From Tribonema minus (taxonomy: Eukaryota; Sar; Xanthophyceae; Tribonematales; Tribonemataceae): 64,000 nucleotides of DNA. Location: positions 305,628-369,627 of the forward strand of contig JAFCMP010000058.1 of NCBI GenBank assembly GCA_017506865.1, written 5' to 3'. The position numbers were made by a program, and so were the translations under genes. The notes beneath the pieces are model-generated. The model was not told where the DNA came from, ran no database searches, and was given only the letters and a program-made list of their open reading frames with translations. Below are positions 23,301-35,300 of this stretch, piece by piece. Every line of letters begins with the position of its first letter. The first letter of the stretch is position 1.

Positions 23301-26300
23301 GTCGGTGTGCACATCACGCACAACAGCGACTTTGAGGCGCTGGAAGCATTTGGCTCCGTGGTGAGTACAGTGGTGAATCATGTGCAGGGGTGTACGGTGC
23401 GCTGAACGCGTGAAAGGTGATTGTTGCAGTTTGACATTGAAGTTGTCGTTTCAGCCCGTCAAGGGCGCCAGGGTCGGCGTGCACATCACGCACAACGGCG
23501 ACTTCAAGGCGCTGGAAGCCTTCGGCTCCACGGTGAGTGGTACAGTGGTGTACAGCGCGCTCCTGCAGCGGATGTAAATAAAGTACAGTGCGCTGTATGT
23601 GTGAAGGTAACACATACGCGGTGTGATGTTGATGTTGAAGTTCCTGCCCGTGATGTTAAATGTTGAAGTTTCAGCCCGCCAAGAACGCCGAGGTCGGCGT
23701 GGTAATGACGCACAGCGGCGACTTCGAGGCGCTGGAGGCCTTTGGCTCTACGGTGAGTACGGCGGGGAATCGCGCGCTTCATGTGGTTCGGTGTGGACTT
23801 GAAGTTAAATTTTGAAGTTCTGGCAAGTTGCGGCCGATCAGGAATGCAAAGGTCGGCGCGCACATCACACACAACGGCGACTTTGAGGCGCTGGAGGCCT
23901 CTGGCTCCACGGCGAGTGGAACAGTGGTGTACAGTGTGCTTCATGCGCAGAAGGTCATTGTGCGGCTTGACCTTCAACATTGAAGTTCCGGCCCGTCGAG
24001 GACGCAAAGGGGTCAGGCGACTGATGACGCATCAGCTTTGCTACTGTGACGCAAGCCCAGGTTCACCAGCGCCAATGGCTTTTGCGGCCATAGCGCAGGC
24101 TATAAGATGCCTTCTTCAGTGCCGCAGGCAGAAGTTGCATCGCAGCATCACCCTAAGCCTCCCGCTGTTGACTGCTTTGTCGTGTCGGTGCCTGGCCGTG
24201 CAGGCGACCAATGAAGAGATAGGGCTGTGGCTGGAGCGCGTGCTGCACACGCCCAATGACTGCAAGGGCGACAGCCCCAAGGTGCGCGAAATGTATGCGC
24301 GCAGATGCTGCACACACACACACACACACACCCCTCCCGCCCCCCTGCGGCATGATTGTGCAAGCGTGTTGCTGCCTGTCTGTAACATCCACAAAAAGCA
24401 TGTATGCAGGCGCTGGGCACTGACGCCCAAGTGCGGCGCCAGCTTCATGCACTGCACGTAGCGCACAGGCTCGCATGCACGCAAATCCATGCAGCCCTAA
24501 GTTTGGATGGACAGTTCATCAGCAAGGTGGGCTCTTCCGCGTATTGCAAGAAGGCCTGTGCTCGCGTATGTGGAGCAGCGCGATGGCATTCAGTCAAGCA
24601 ATGGTCATGTGTATTACATGCGCATCGTTTTCCCCCACAAAAGTGGCTACTGCTTCAATGACTGCTCTTCGACCCCTTGCAACGGTGGGTTAGAGAACCC
24701 CCCTGTTCTGAAGTCAGCTGATTCACAACGGCGCCAGGTGCAGCTTGAGCTGTACATCAGGTTACAGTGACAATAATGGTTCGATGTCGTGTGCTCTGCA
24801 ACTGTCTCCAGTAGTCCGCCCTGCTGTTGTGTGCTTGTGAGCTGCTTTGAAGTTGAAGTGGTCGCAAGCAAGAGACCGAGCGCTGGTGCGTCACCTTGAA
24901 GTTCTCGCCAGGACACAAACCATGCCTTCCTCATGCCGCACGGTGCAGGTGGCGGGCATGATCGATCTGCTGCGCGTGCAGGGCAGGTGGGGCGCCAGCG
25001 CTCGGCTCGCTTACCAGGTAACTACTTCAAGACATGAAGCTGGGAATCAACATGTTGTGTATCTACAAGTAAGCGAGCGCCGCCAGGCACAGAGTTCAGG
25101 AAGTGAAGTTGAATGCAGCGACATATACATCTTGAAGTACATACTTCGAAGTATAGAGATAGGGAGTGCTGCCAGGTAAAAAGTTCAAGAAGTGAAGGTG
25201 TCGGGAACAGCAGGTAGGGCGCCAGTGTTCAGCTCGCTGACCAGCCAACTACTTCAAGAAGTGATATGGCAGGAAACAAAGTTCGAAGCATGACGTGTAG
25301 GCACCCAACTTCACGAAATAATTGTGTTTTTTGGAGGGGTACACACTGCACTTTGCTGTGCCCGCCACCATTTCATCAATGCGCCAAACTCATAGCCAGC
25401 GCAACTCACTTTTTTATTCGCTGCCGGTATGCGGTCAGTACATCATTCCCATCATAAGAGTATCCCTCTCGACACAAGAACTTTCAAGTATACTTTTTCA
25501 GCACCCGCATTTTCGTGCTTTTCTGGTCCTTCTGTCACCTGACTTGCAGCGGTTCCCCTGAACGTGCTGTGGTGCGCAGAGCGGGGCAGCACCGGCCTTT
25601 TTGAAGTTGACACTTCAAAGTAAACAAGCTGCAACTTCAAGCCTGGGTCGCTTGCAGTTTCAACCCTCATGCGGCGAGTCACTTACGTAACAGCGCTCAA
25701 CCACATTCAACCAAGTCACAACTTCAAATTTGAGTCGCTTGCTGTTCAAGCCCCCAAATGGCGGGTCGAACACATAGCAGCACTCAATTAAATGCTGGGC
25801 CGCTCACATTGTGGTTACCTGTGCCGTTTGCCCCCGTGCCGTTGCAGCGCACGATCCCGGAGTGCAAGGAGGACGCTGCAAAGGGGCCCTTGTCAAAGGA
25901 CGCACCCAATGAAGGTACTATTTTCATCGCGCACATACTGCATGCCCCACTCGATGTGTTTGCAGCGCGTGGTGGCAGATCAGCTTTACTTGCAGAAAGT
26001 GCGCGAGTCGAAGCATGCATTGTTGAGTTTCCTGGTGTTGTCAAGCGGTCACGGTGGCAGGTGATGTGGTATTGCGGCTGCCCCTGTTGCACTGTGTGGT
26101 GAGGCGCACGCGGTCATCACAGGTGGGGGAGGGGGGATGGGTATGCATCCGTGTGTATGCGCGGATACCTCTCTATCCATTGGATCAGGTACCCTGCAGT
26201 ATGCCGTAGTGGCGCCACGGTGACCGCGGCAGCAGCGGCGGCGGCGCACGCGCGGAGCGCACGGCCGGCGAGCTCGCCGTGAAGGTTAGGTCATGGTTAG

Positions 26301-29300
26301 GAGCGTTGCGGGCCCAGCGCATTGCTCAGCTGATGCGTGCATGCCGCGCGCCGCCGCTGATGTGAACCGCTTATGTGTGCGTAGAAATATCTGCGCTCGT
26401 AAGCCCAGCATTCACAGCAATGATTATCAGGCAACAGTGCCAAACCTGTCGCCTCCGGTATGACCCGTCACTTCCATTTCTCTTCTGCTGCCGTCTCTGG
26501 CAGCCCCGGGGCCGCAGTGGTGGACGGCGTGGGGGCAGTACCTGAGCGGCAAGTTCGCCAAGGCGGCAGCGGGCGTCGTCATCGTGGCGTCGGACGGACG
26601 CTCGTACCGCATCGACGCCGCGCAGGCGCGCGCCTTCGCCAAGCAGGTGAGCTGCGAGAGGAGGATCCCTTTGCGTCGTGTTGCAGTAGCTGTGTGCAAC
26701 TTTAATTTCACCTATTGAAATATACGGTCGTATAGCTGTGTGCAACTTCAATTTCAACGATTGAGATAAACGCTCGTACCGCATTGACGCCGCGCAGGCG
26801 CGCGCCTTCGCCAAGCAGGTGAGCTGCGGCGGGCGCGTTTGCGTCTTGTTTGCAGTAGCTGTGTGCAACTTCAAGTTCAACTGTGCAAATACGCTCGTAC
26901 CGCATCGACGCCGCGCAGGCACGCGCCTTCGCCAAGCAGGTGAGCGGTGGCGCGCACGTTTGAGTCGTGTTTGCAGTAGCTACGTGCAACTTCAACTTCA
27001 TCTATTCAAATACGCTGATACCGCATCGATGCGGTCCAGGCGCACACCTTCACCAAGCAGGTGAGCTGCGGCAGGCAGGCGCCTTCGCGCCATGTTGCAC
27101 TGCTGCGCTGGGTCGCTGTGGCGTAACTTCAACTGCAACTGTGCGTTGAAAGTGCTGTGCTTGCAGGTAGCGCGGCGGAGCTCCAAATGCAACTATCAAT
27201 GTGCATCACAAATTACCAACACGCACCAACAAAAGCGTTACCACCGTGCCGTAATGCACATGGGTCGAGCGTCTCCGCCAGTGCTGAGATGCGAGCGGCA
27301 CAGGTACTACGTGCTGGGTGAGCACCAGGCGACTCCATCGCGCTCGCTGCATCCTGTAACTGCGGTGCCCTGCGATACGTGTTGAGGCGCTGGCAACTCG
27401 CACAACGTCTCACGGCGAAGCGCCGGCAGCGCAGGATGCGTTGCGCACACTGCAGTACCACCGACCGAGCGCGCGCGTGCAGATGCGGCCCAGGCTCTGC
27501 GACAGCACGCACGCGCCTCACAGCGGAGTGCCAGTCAGCGAAACGCGTCACAGCGGAGCGCGGCATGGCGGTGCGCCGCCGCGTTCGCTTGAGAGCGCGG
27601 CGCGTCCGAGGAGTCGCCGGTGGCGGTATGCCCTCTTTCTCGCATGCCAGCATCGCCAACACGGCGTGCTGCGCGGGTCCGTGCTCCCTTTGTAGTGTGC
27701 GCGCCACCACTTTCGACACTAGAGTCGCACAGGTACCATGTTGCATCGACAACACCTGGCACTGGTGCCGTACAGGTACCGAGATGCGTTGTATCGGCGA
27801 CGCCGGGGCGCACAGTAGCTGCGTCATCTGGTCATCACCTCCTGCGCACAGTCGCAGATGGTGCTGCTCGCCCTCTCACATGAAGTTTGTGCGCGTGGCA
27901 GGTGGCCGGAGCCGTGCTGTCCTCTTCTCTGTCGCCGCACAACGTGCTGCGCCGGTCCATGCTGCCTACGCAGCTCCGTCATGACCATCACCCCCTGCGC
28001 GGTCGCAGTTGACGCTGCACAGTCGCAGTTGGTGCGTAGCTCAGCCCTCTAACTTGAAGTTTGTGTATGCATCAGGTTGCCGGAGCCGTGCTGCGGGAGC
28101 GCGGCGAGGCGTCCGCGGGACTGCCAGCAGATGTGCAGAACTGGTCCGAGGAGCAGGTGCGGAAGAATCTCAAATCATAAGTTCAGTTGTAACGGTTATT
28201 GGTGGCAGGCACTTGCAGCTTCCCACTCCTTGTCGCCTATGTAGAGCTCTACGATCTTTTGATTCATTTCCATAAATGAATCCACTTTCGAGCGCAGACA
28301 CCTCTCTCAAGTGGAGGAACAAATCTCAATTGTTTTCAGTGGAGCAGCAAATCAAACTCACCACCGTCGAGTCAGGCAACGCACGTGAGCGCCGCGCGCA
28401 CTGCTGACGCGCGGCTCTGTAGACTTATGACGTGAGGGCGTACGCACGTGCAGTGCGCTGTTATACTCCACGTACCCTGACACCCACTGCAGCCTTACTG
28501 CACAGTGGTTAGGGTTCATTTAAGAGTAGGGTAAGGGTTTCCGGTCAGGGTGTAGGGTTAGGCTTTCAGGTTAGGGTTAAGGGCAATACCTGTGGCATAG
28601 GTTGCTCATGGCCCCCGCAGAGCAGCCTCTCGCCACAACCGTGCAAAGGACGACACAGCGCGCGTTCGCGGCCATTCAACAAGCTGCCATCTCTCGATAT
28701 CGCTAGACCTCAGCACCAGCTCGCTAGACATAGCGCTGACATTGCCGCTCCAAGCGCTGCCGGAAGCAGCCTACAGCGCTTGCTCGCATGCATTGGTTCA
28801 GCCGACACGCGCAACAGCCAACGCGCATAATTGACCCCCCCCCCCCCCCCCTCCCTCCCCCACGCGTCCCCCTCCCCCTGTGCGCTGCGTAACTGACGTA
28901 CCCCCCCCCCCCCGCCCAATGCATCCCCCTCCCCTGTGCGCATTGCAGGTGCGCAGCTTTGTGCGGCACAGCGTGCGCGGCTTCCTGCGTGACGATCTAT
29001 ATGCGGCCCTCACAGAGCTGCTCGCGCGCGCGCACGGATCGTTTGGCGTCACCACCTGGAGGTGCGCTTGAAGTTTGGTATTGCAAGTTCATATTTGAAG
29101 TAGCCCTGACACAGGCTTTAATCTGTGCGCGGCGCTCACGGAGCTGCTGGCGCGCACGCACGGATCGTTCGGCGTCACCACCTGGAGGTGCGGTTGAAGT
29201 TCAAAGTGCAAGTTGAAGTAGTCATAAGTTGACCTGGATGCCGCATACAGAACGCGGCCCTCACGGAGCTGATCGCACGCACGCACAGGCGCACGGATCG

Positions 29301-32300
29301 TTTGGCGTCACCACTTGGAGGTGCGCTTGAAGTTTGCAATTGCAAGTTCAAATTTGAAGTAGCCATAGTGCTGCGCGCCGCCTCGAAAGCTTCGTGCACA
29401 CCGCCGTCGGGCATCTGACGCTATTTGGTGCACGAGCTGACTGCTACATTCCGGCCCCCCTTCCGTCGTGCTGCGCTACACAACGGTGCTGATCGCTGCC
29501 ACCTCTGCCGCCCGCGCACGGCCGTCGGAATGTCTGACGCCATCCGGCGCGCGGGCTGACCGCATACGTACATACCAGCCCCTTCCTCTGCGGCGCTTGG
29601 CCTTTGAGCTGCGCTCTGCAACGGTGCTGATCGCTGCCATCGCTGTCCCTGCGCAGCACACTGGAGCCTGCGGCGGCAGTGCTCGGCAGTAAGGGCCAGC
29701 CCATGGCGCTCGCCGTGGACGACGCGCTGCCGCTGGTGCTGTTCGGTGAGTGCAATGGCAGTCTAAACGGAACGCTGCTGCTGTCATCGCACGGCATTGT
29801 AATTACAGCCAAAGGGGGGGGGTGGAGAGCTCGGACGTGGGGTCATGTGCTTGCATATTGCCTGTGCAGACACGCGAACACACACACACGCCTCTCGCAT
29901 CTGGCTGTCTTTGCGGGCTTGAACTGGTGCTGCTCGGTGAGTGTGGCGGTGATCAAACGGAGCGCTGCTGCTACTGTTGCGCGGTGACGCAGACGCGGCC
30001 ATAAGGGGGGGGAGGGGAGCGGGGTCACATTCGCTTCCGAATCGCCTGTGCAGACTCGCGCATACGCCTCTTGCAAGTGATTGCTTTCACGGGCTTAGAT
30101 GAGATGGCTCCACAGGCACGGACACGCCCCTTGCACGTGTTTTGTTTTTTTCCAATTTTTAACACAAGAGGCGCGTGGACAGAAGGAACTCATGCTGCTG
30201 GTGTGCGCATGCGCGCTTCCGCAGGCAGCGAGGCCGCGGCGGTCACGCCCCTTGCGCATGATTGTTTTTCCGATTTAAAACAGAAGAGGCGCATTAACAG
30301 ACAAGACTCATGCTGCTGCGTGCGCCTTTGTGTGTGCGCTCCGCAGGCAGCGAGGCCGCGGCGGTCGCCGTGGCTGTCAAGAAGGCGCAGCAGGCACGCG
30401 CCGCCGCCGAGAAGGGTGGCAGCGCTCAGCTCAACGGAGACAGCGCGCCCAAGGCGACCATTGATGACCTCGAGGTGATGCGATTCCCATAATCATCAAA
30501 CCTAATTCTAGGGTTAGTAATCCTAAGTAACCCAAAAGTTAGTAACCCTAGCTGTAACAGTCGACGAACTTGAGGTGATCCGGTTGTCCGTTAAAGTCGC
30601 GGACTTTGCCTGTCTTACACTTTGATGTGCAAGGCAAGTACAACAGCGCAGAGTGGTCATTCTCGCGCTGATTTTAGGGTATGTAAGTCGTGCGTTACAT
30701 GTTGTGCGCGTGCGTGCGCCGCTCGGCACCGGCAACTGCGGCGGCGCAGGAGTCGTGCGCGTGCCGCGCTCCATGGCGGCGGCGGCGGCGCAGAGCGCAC
30801 GTGCGCTGAGCACTGACACTGGCAGTGCGCCGCGCGCCCCAATGCAGAGGGGAGCGGCAAGAGGAGAGTGGCTCACTCCGCTGACTCATGTCTGCATGAT
30901 GTGTGCGTGTTGCTCGCTGATACCGTTGGCATGCCATCTGCACTGGCACAGAGGGACACGGCACGCGCGCCTGCGACGCAGTGGCGCGGCCTGCCGTACA
31001 GGCTGGACAGAGACAAATAATAGGTGGCTTCAAATGTTGTGTGCCTCACAATTCAGAAACGCGCGCTCAGGCATGTGCTGCGAGGTGCGCCGAGTGTGCT
31101 GACGCACCACTGTACATTGTACCTGCTCCCTGGCGCAGAGGGGCACGGCGAGCGCGCCTGCGACGCAGTGGCGCGGCCTGCCGTACAGGCTTGACATCAC
31201 AACTCAAGTGCAACTTCACCTAGCAAGCACATGTAGAACAGAAGGGAAATGGTATGCATGCGTACGCTGCGCACTGTCGGCATTGGCGCGGCACGCATCC
31301 GAGGCTGACATTCCGATCGCCGCCTCCGCTTGCGGCGCAGAGGGGAGCGGCGAGCGCCGTGCCTGCGACGCAGTGGCGCGGCCTGCCGTACGGACTGGAC
31401 GGAGACACACACTAAGCACAACTTCAACTGATGTGTGTCTCAACCTTCAGGCAATGAGCGGCGCACGCTTAGGCATGTGCCACGTGGCTTGTTGCGTGTG
31501 CTGACGCGCCATTGCACCCATCCGGGGCTGATTTCACGTTGCAGGGGGGCACGGCGAGCGCCGTGCCTGCGACGCAGTGGCGCGGCCTGCCGTACAGGCT
31601 GGACATGGACGAGCGCGGCGAAGTGATGCGCGTGGGCCAGCCGCATCCGCTGGTCGATGCTGACGAGTATGTTGTGGGCATCACGGAGACCGTTCCCGAG
31701 GCCGAGGTGAGACTTGTTGTGTGCAGTTGCAGTTGTTTTCTGGCAGGCTGTACATGCAATACTTGAAGTATGCGTTCGTCCTCCCTACGCTGCAAGATGT
31801 CGCACTTTAGTGCAGCGGCGAGGTGCTGCATGTGGGGCAGCCGCCGTCGAGTACGTCGGGGGCATCACCGACGCCTAGGTGCGAGGCTATTGCACTTTGG
31901 CAGCCCACACTGCGCCGAGGCTGGCTGATTTTCGCTACGTGCCTACCACGGCTAAACACCGCTTCCAAGCATCCACCTCATTTCTGCTGCCGCGCGTGCA
32001 CGGCCGCAACGCCCAGGCGCTCGGCCAACAGCCCCGCCGCCGCCGCCGCAGCGAAGCCCCAAAAACACTGCTGCGAAGTATCCGTCTCACTTGTGCTGCC
32101 GCCCGCGCGTGCATGCTTTTATCGCTCAGGCGCTCGGCAACAGCCCCACCGCCGCCGCAACCAAGCCCTCCAAGGAGGCGCGCGGGTGGCAGTGCTCCTC
32201 GGGCGTCCAGATCCGCGCGTACTCGCTGCTGACGCGCGTGGAGGCGACCGCCGCGGAGCTGCAGCGGCGCCTGTGCGCGCTGGGCGGCGCCGGCGCGGAG

Positions 32301-35300
32301 GAGGCCGTCAAGCCGCCGCGCCTGCCTAATGAGGATCTGGTGAGTACCAGTGTTTTGGATCACGTGCTTTGAAGCAACGATCTTTTCGAATCACGAACTT
32401 TGAAGCAACGATCTTTCTCAAATGACACAACTAGTGATCGCTGTCATAAGTTCAACTTGTCTGTTGGAGTTTTGATCAGTGACTGTGTGCCCGCTGGGCG
32501 GCGCCGGCGCGGAGGAGGCCGTCAAGCCGCCGCGCCTCCCCAACGAGGATCTGGTGAGCACAAGGGTTGTAGATTTGCATAACAATGATAAGTATTGGAC
32601 GGTCTTAGGAACTAGTTTCTGAACTTGAAGTTTCACAATGAAGTTCAACTTGAAGTTTGAATTTGAAGTTTGACAGCGCCTGTGCCCGCTGGGTGGCGCC
32701 GGCGCGGAGGCCGTCAAGCCGCCACACCTGCTCAACGAGAACCTGACGAGTAGAAGAAACGCTTGCGAAATAACATGCTTCACGGCAGCAATCTTATTGA
32801 AAAACGACACTGCTAGATCGCTTTCAGAACTTCAATTTGGATGTTGAACTTTGATCAGCGACTGTGGCCGCGGCGCACGCGCGGCAGGTGACCCTGCGGC
32901 GACGCGCGTCCCAACACCCAACTTCAAGCGTGCTCAACGCCCACCCTCAACTTCACGCGCAGGGGCGCACCCTCACGCGCCATCCTCCTCATCGCTCCTT
33001 CGCTGCGCACCAGGTGGCGTACGACCTGCGCTGCACGCATCCCAACAGGCAACGAGAGGCGCGACAAATTGCCCGATCTCAACCCCCGCCAAACAAAGCA
33101 GCGCACGCTCACGCGCCGTTCTCCTCATCGCCCTCTGCTGCGCGCCAGGTGGCGTACGACTTGCGCTGCACGCCGGCTGTGCTCGCGCAGATAGACGCCG
33201 CGTGGGACGACGAGGCGCAGGGCGGCGCCAGCGGCCGCGGCGACACCCTAGCTGGCAATGGCGGCAGCAGCGGCGGCAGCGGCGGCGGCGGCGGCGGCAG
33301 CGACGCCTTCGCGTCCGTGACACTGCGCACGGCGCAGGCCATGACGGAGAAGCTGCACGCGTGCATGGTGGCGCGGCGCGCGCAGGGGGCGGCGGTACGT
33401 AGGTGTCGCGGTGCCGCGTAAGTAGAGGGGATTGTCATGCGGAGCGATGCAGTGGTGCGTGCGGTGCCGCGGCGCGCACGGGAGGCGGCTGTGTGTATGT
33501 ACGACTACGCGCGGGCGTGGAAAAAGGGAGGGCCACGGCCGTATTGCATGAATGAGGGTCGTGCCCTCTAAGGTCAGCAGGGCCCGCGCCTGGCTCGGGC
33601 GCCCCTGCGAAAGCATCGGCTTCCCTGCTCGACCTGCCGGCTGTGTGCTTTCAAGCAGCATGACTGCGAACAAGCGCCTAACTCAATCCTTATCCTGACC
33701 CAGTTGTACTGCAGCAGTTCAATTCAGGAAAAGTTGCTCATTACCACCGTCGAGCGGCAATGCTGTCCATCTCAAGAGATGTGCTCATGATCACCAGTGC
33801 GGTACTGAATTTCATGCCGTCCTTGCGAAACTCTGCGGAGGGTGACAGCCGGCTCGACCTCATGCTCGCCGGCGCGGTGTTGTTGCTGTGGATTGCATCG
33901 GCTTCCCTGCTTGACATGCTGTTTGCGTGCCTCCGAGTGGAATGTCCGCACATGCACGCCATCACTCAAGCTTGCAATACTGTTCACCGCATCAGACGTG
34001 TTCGTTGTGACCGTTGCAGCACTGCAACGCAACATTATCCCTGTGTATGCATGTTTGGCCTGATCACTGTGGTCACAATGACACCCACCCCGCTGGGCAT
34101 GCACCCTTGCCGACTCGATTTATCTTATCAGCTTTGCTCGTGAAACATTGCACAGGGCGACAGCCGGCTCGACCTCGTGCTCGCCGGCGTGGAGGCGTCG
34201 CTGTGGATAGCGGAGCAGTTTGCGTGCGACGTGAAGAACCTCTTCCCGCACATCAACATCGCCACCGTGAGCGCCAACAAGCTGCTGGGCATCGGGCCGC
34301 ACTCCAGCGACAAGGTGACCAGCAGCGCTCAGCCAGCTGGTATACATACTGTACCGAGAAGACGGCTTTTATTGCCGGTTCTTGGCAGCTCTGCAAGCAC
34401 GTTCGCACGTTCGTGCCTGCCCCAGGCTTCAAGTGCGCTCATTTGCCACCCTTCAGAGCGGCCCCTGGACTCATTCCAGCGATGAAGCGGCATTTCTCGA
34501 GCAGCAGCAGCGCTCAGACGGCCGATGCGCGAGCGCCAGAGCTTGTGCAGGCATTGGCGGCGCCGCATGCTGCGTTGGCGCATCTCGCACATCGCTTGTG
34601 AGCTTTCTGCCGTGATGTTCAGCGGCCGCCACACATGAAGTGAAAGCTGGAGCAAGTCCGCGTGCGCATCGTGGCGCGACGCGTGCGCTGCTTGAATGCC
34701 TCAATTGCTCCGTCTGCATCTCATGTTGCTCAGCCACGTGCACAGACCTTCAGCAGTGCAGGTGGCACATGAACTGGGCGCGGCTCCTGTTACACAACGC
34801 GTGATCCTGCTGAGCACTGACCCTTGGGAATTTCTCCACCAACCGCTGCAGCTTCAGATTGCTGAGCATCGCCCGCTGTACCTGTCGAGCGCTGCCGCAG
34901 GTGTTCTTCAGCGGCGGCGCCAACATCGCGGGGCGCACCGTGAGCCACGGGACGGTGGTGCTGCTCATCTCGCAGAGCGGCCAGACGTTCCCGACGCTGC
35001 ACGCCACACGCCTGATGGTGAACGACTTGAAGTTGTATGGACTTCAAATTTGAATTGATGTCGAACATTTGATATGGCTTGCAGTGGTGCTGCTCATCCC
35101 GCAGAGCGGCCAGACGTTCCCGATGCTGCACGCCACGCGCCTGATGGGTAGTGGCGTGGCTTGAAGTTTTATGAACTTCAAAATTGAAGTGAAAGAACAA
35201 CTCTTACTAGGGCTTGCGGTGGTGCTGCCAATTGTCACAGAGCGGCCCGACGTTCGTGACGCTGCATGCCACGCGGCTTAATGTGAGTTTTCTACAAGAA

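Noticed and set aside
23036..24025. CRISPR-like array of about 78 bp repeats with variable spacers
   Set aside because: The repeats are coding, match exon 4, have splice signals and unequal spacers, and the genome is eukaryotic.
24307..24330. CA microsatellites here and near 47733 and 59296 as functional elements
   Set aside because: Simple dinucleotide runs in introns or intergenic DNA with no further signal.
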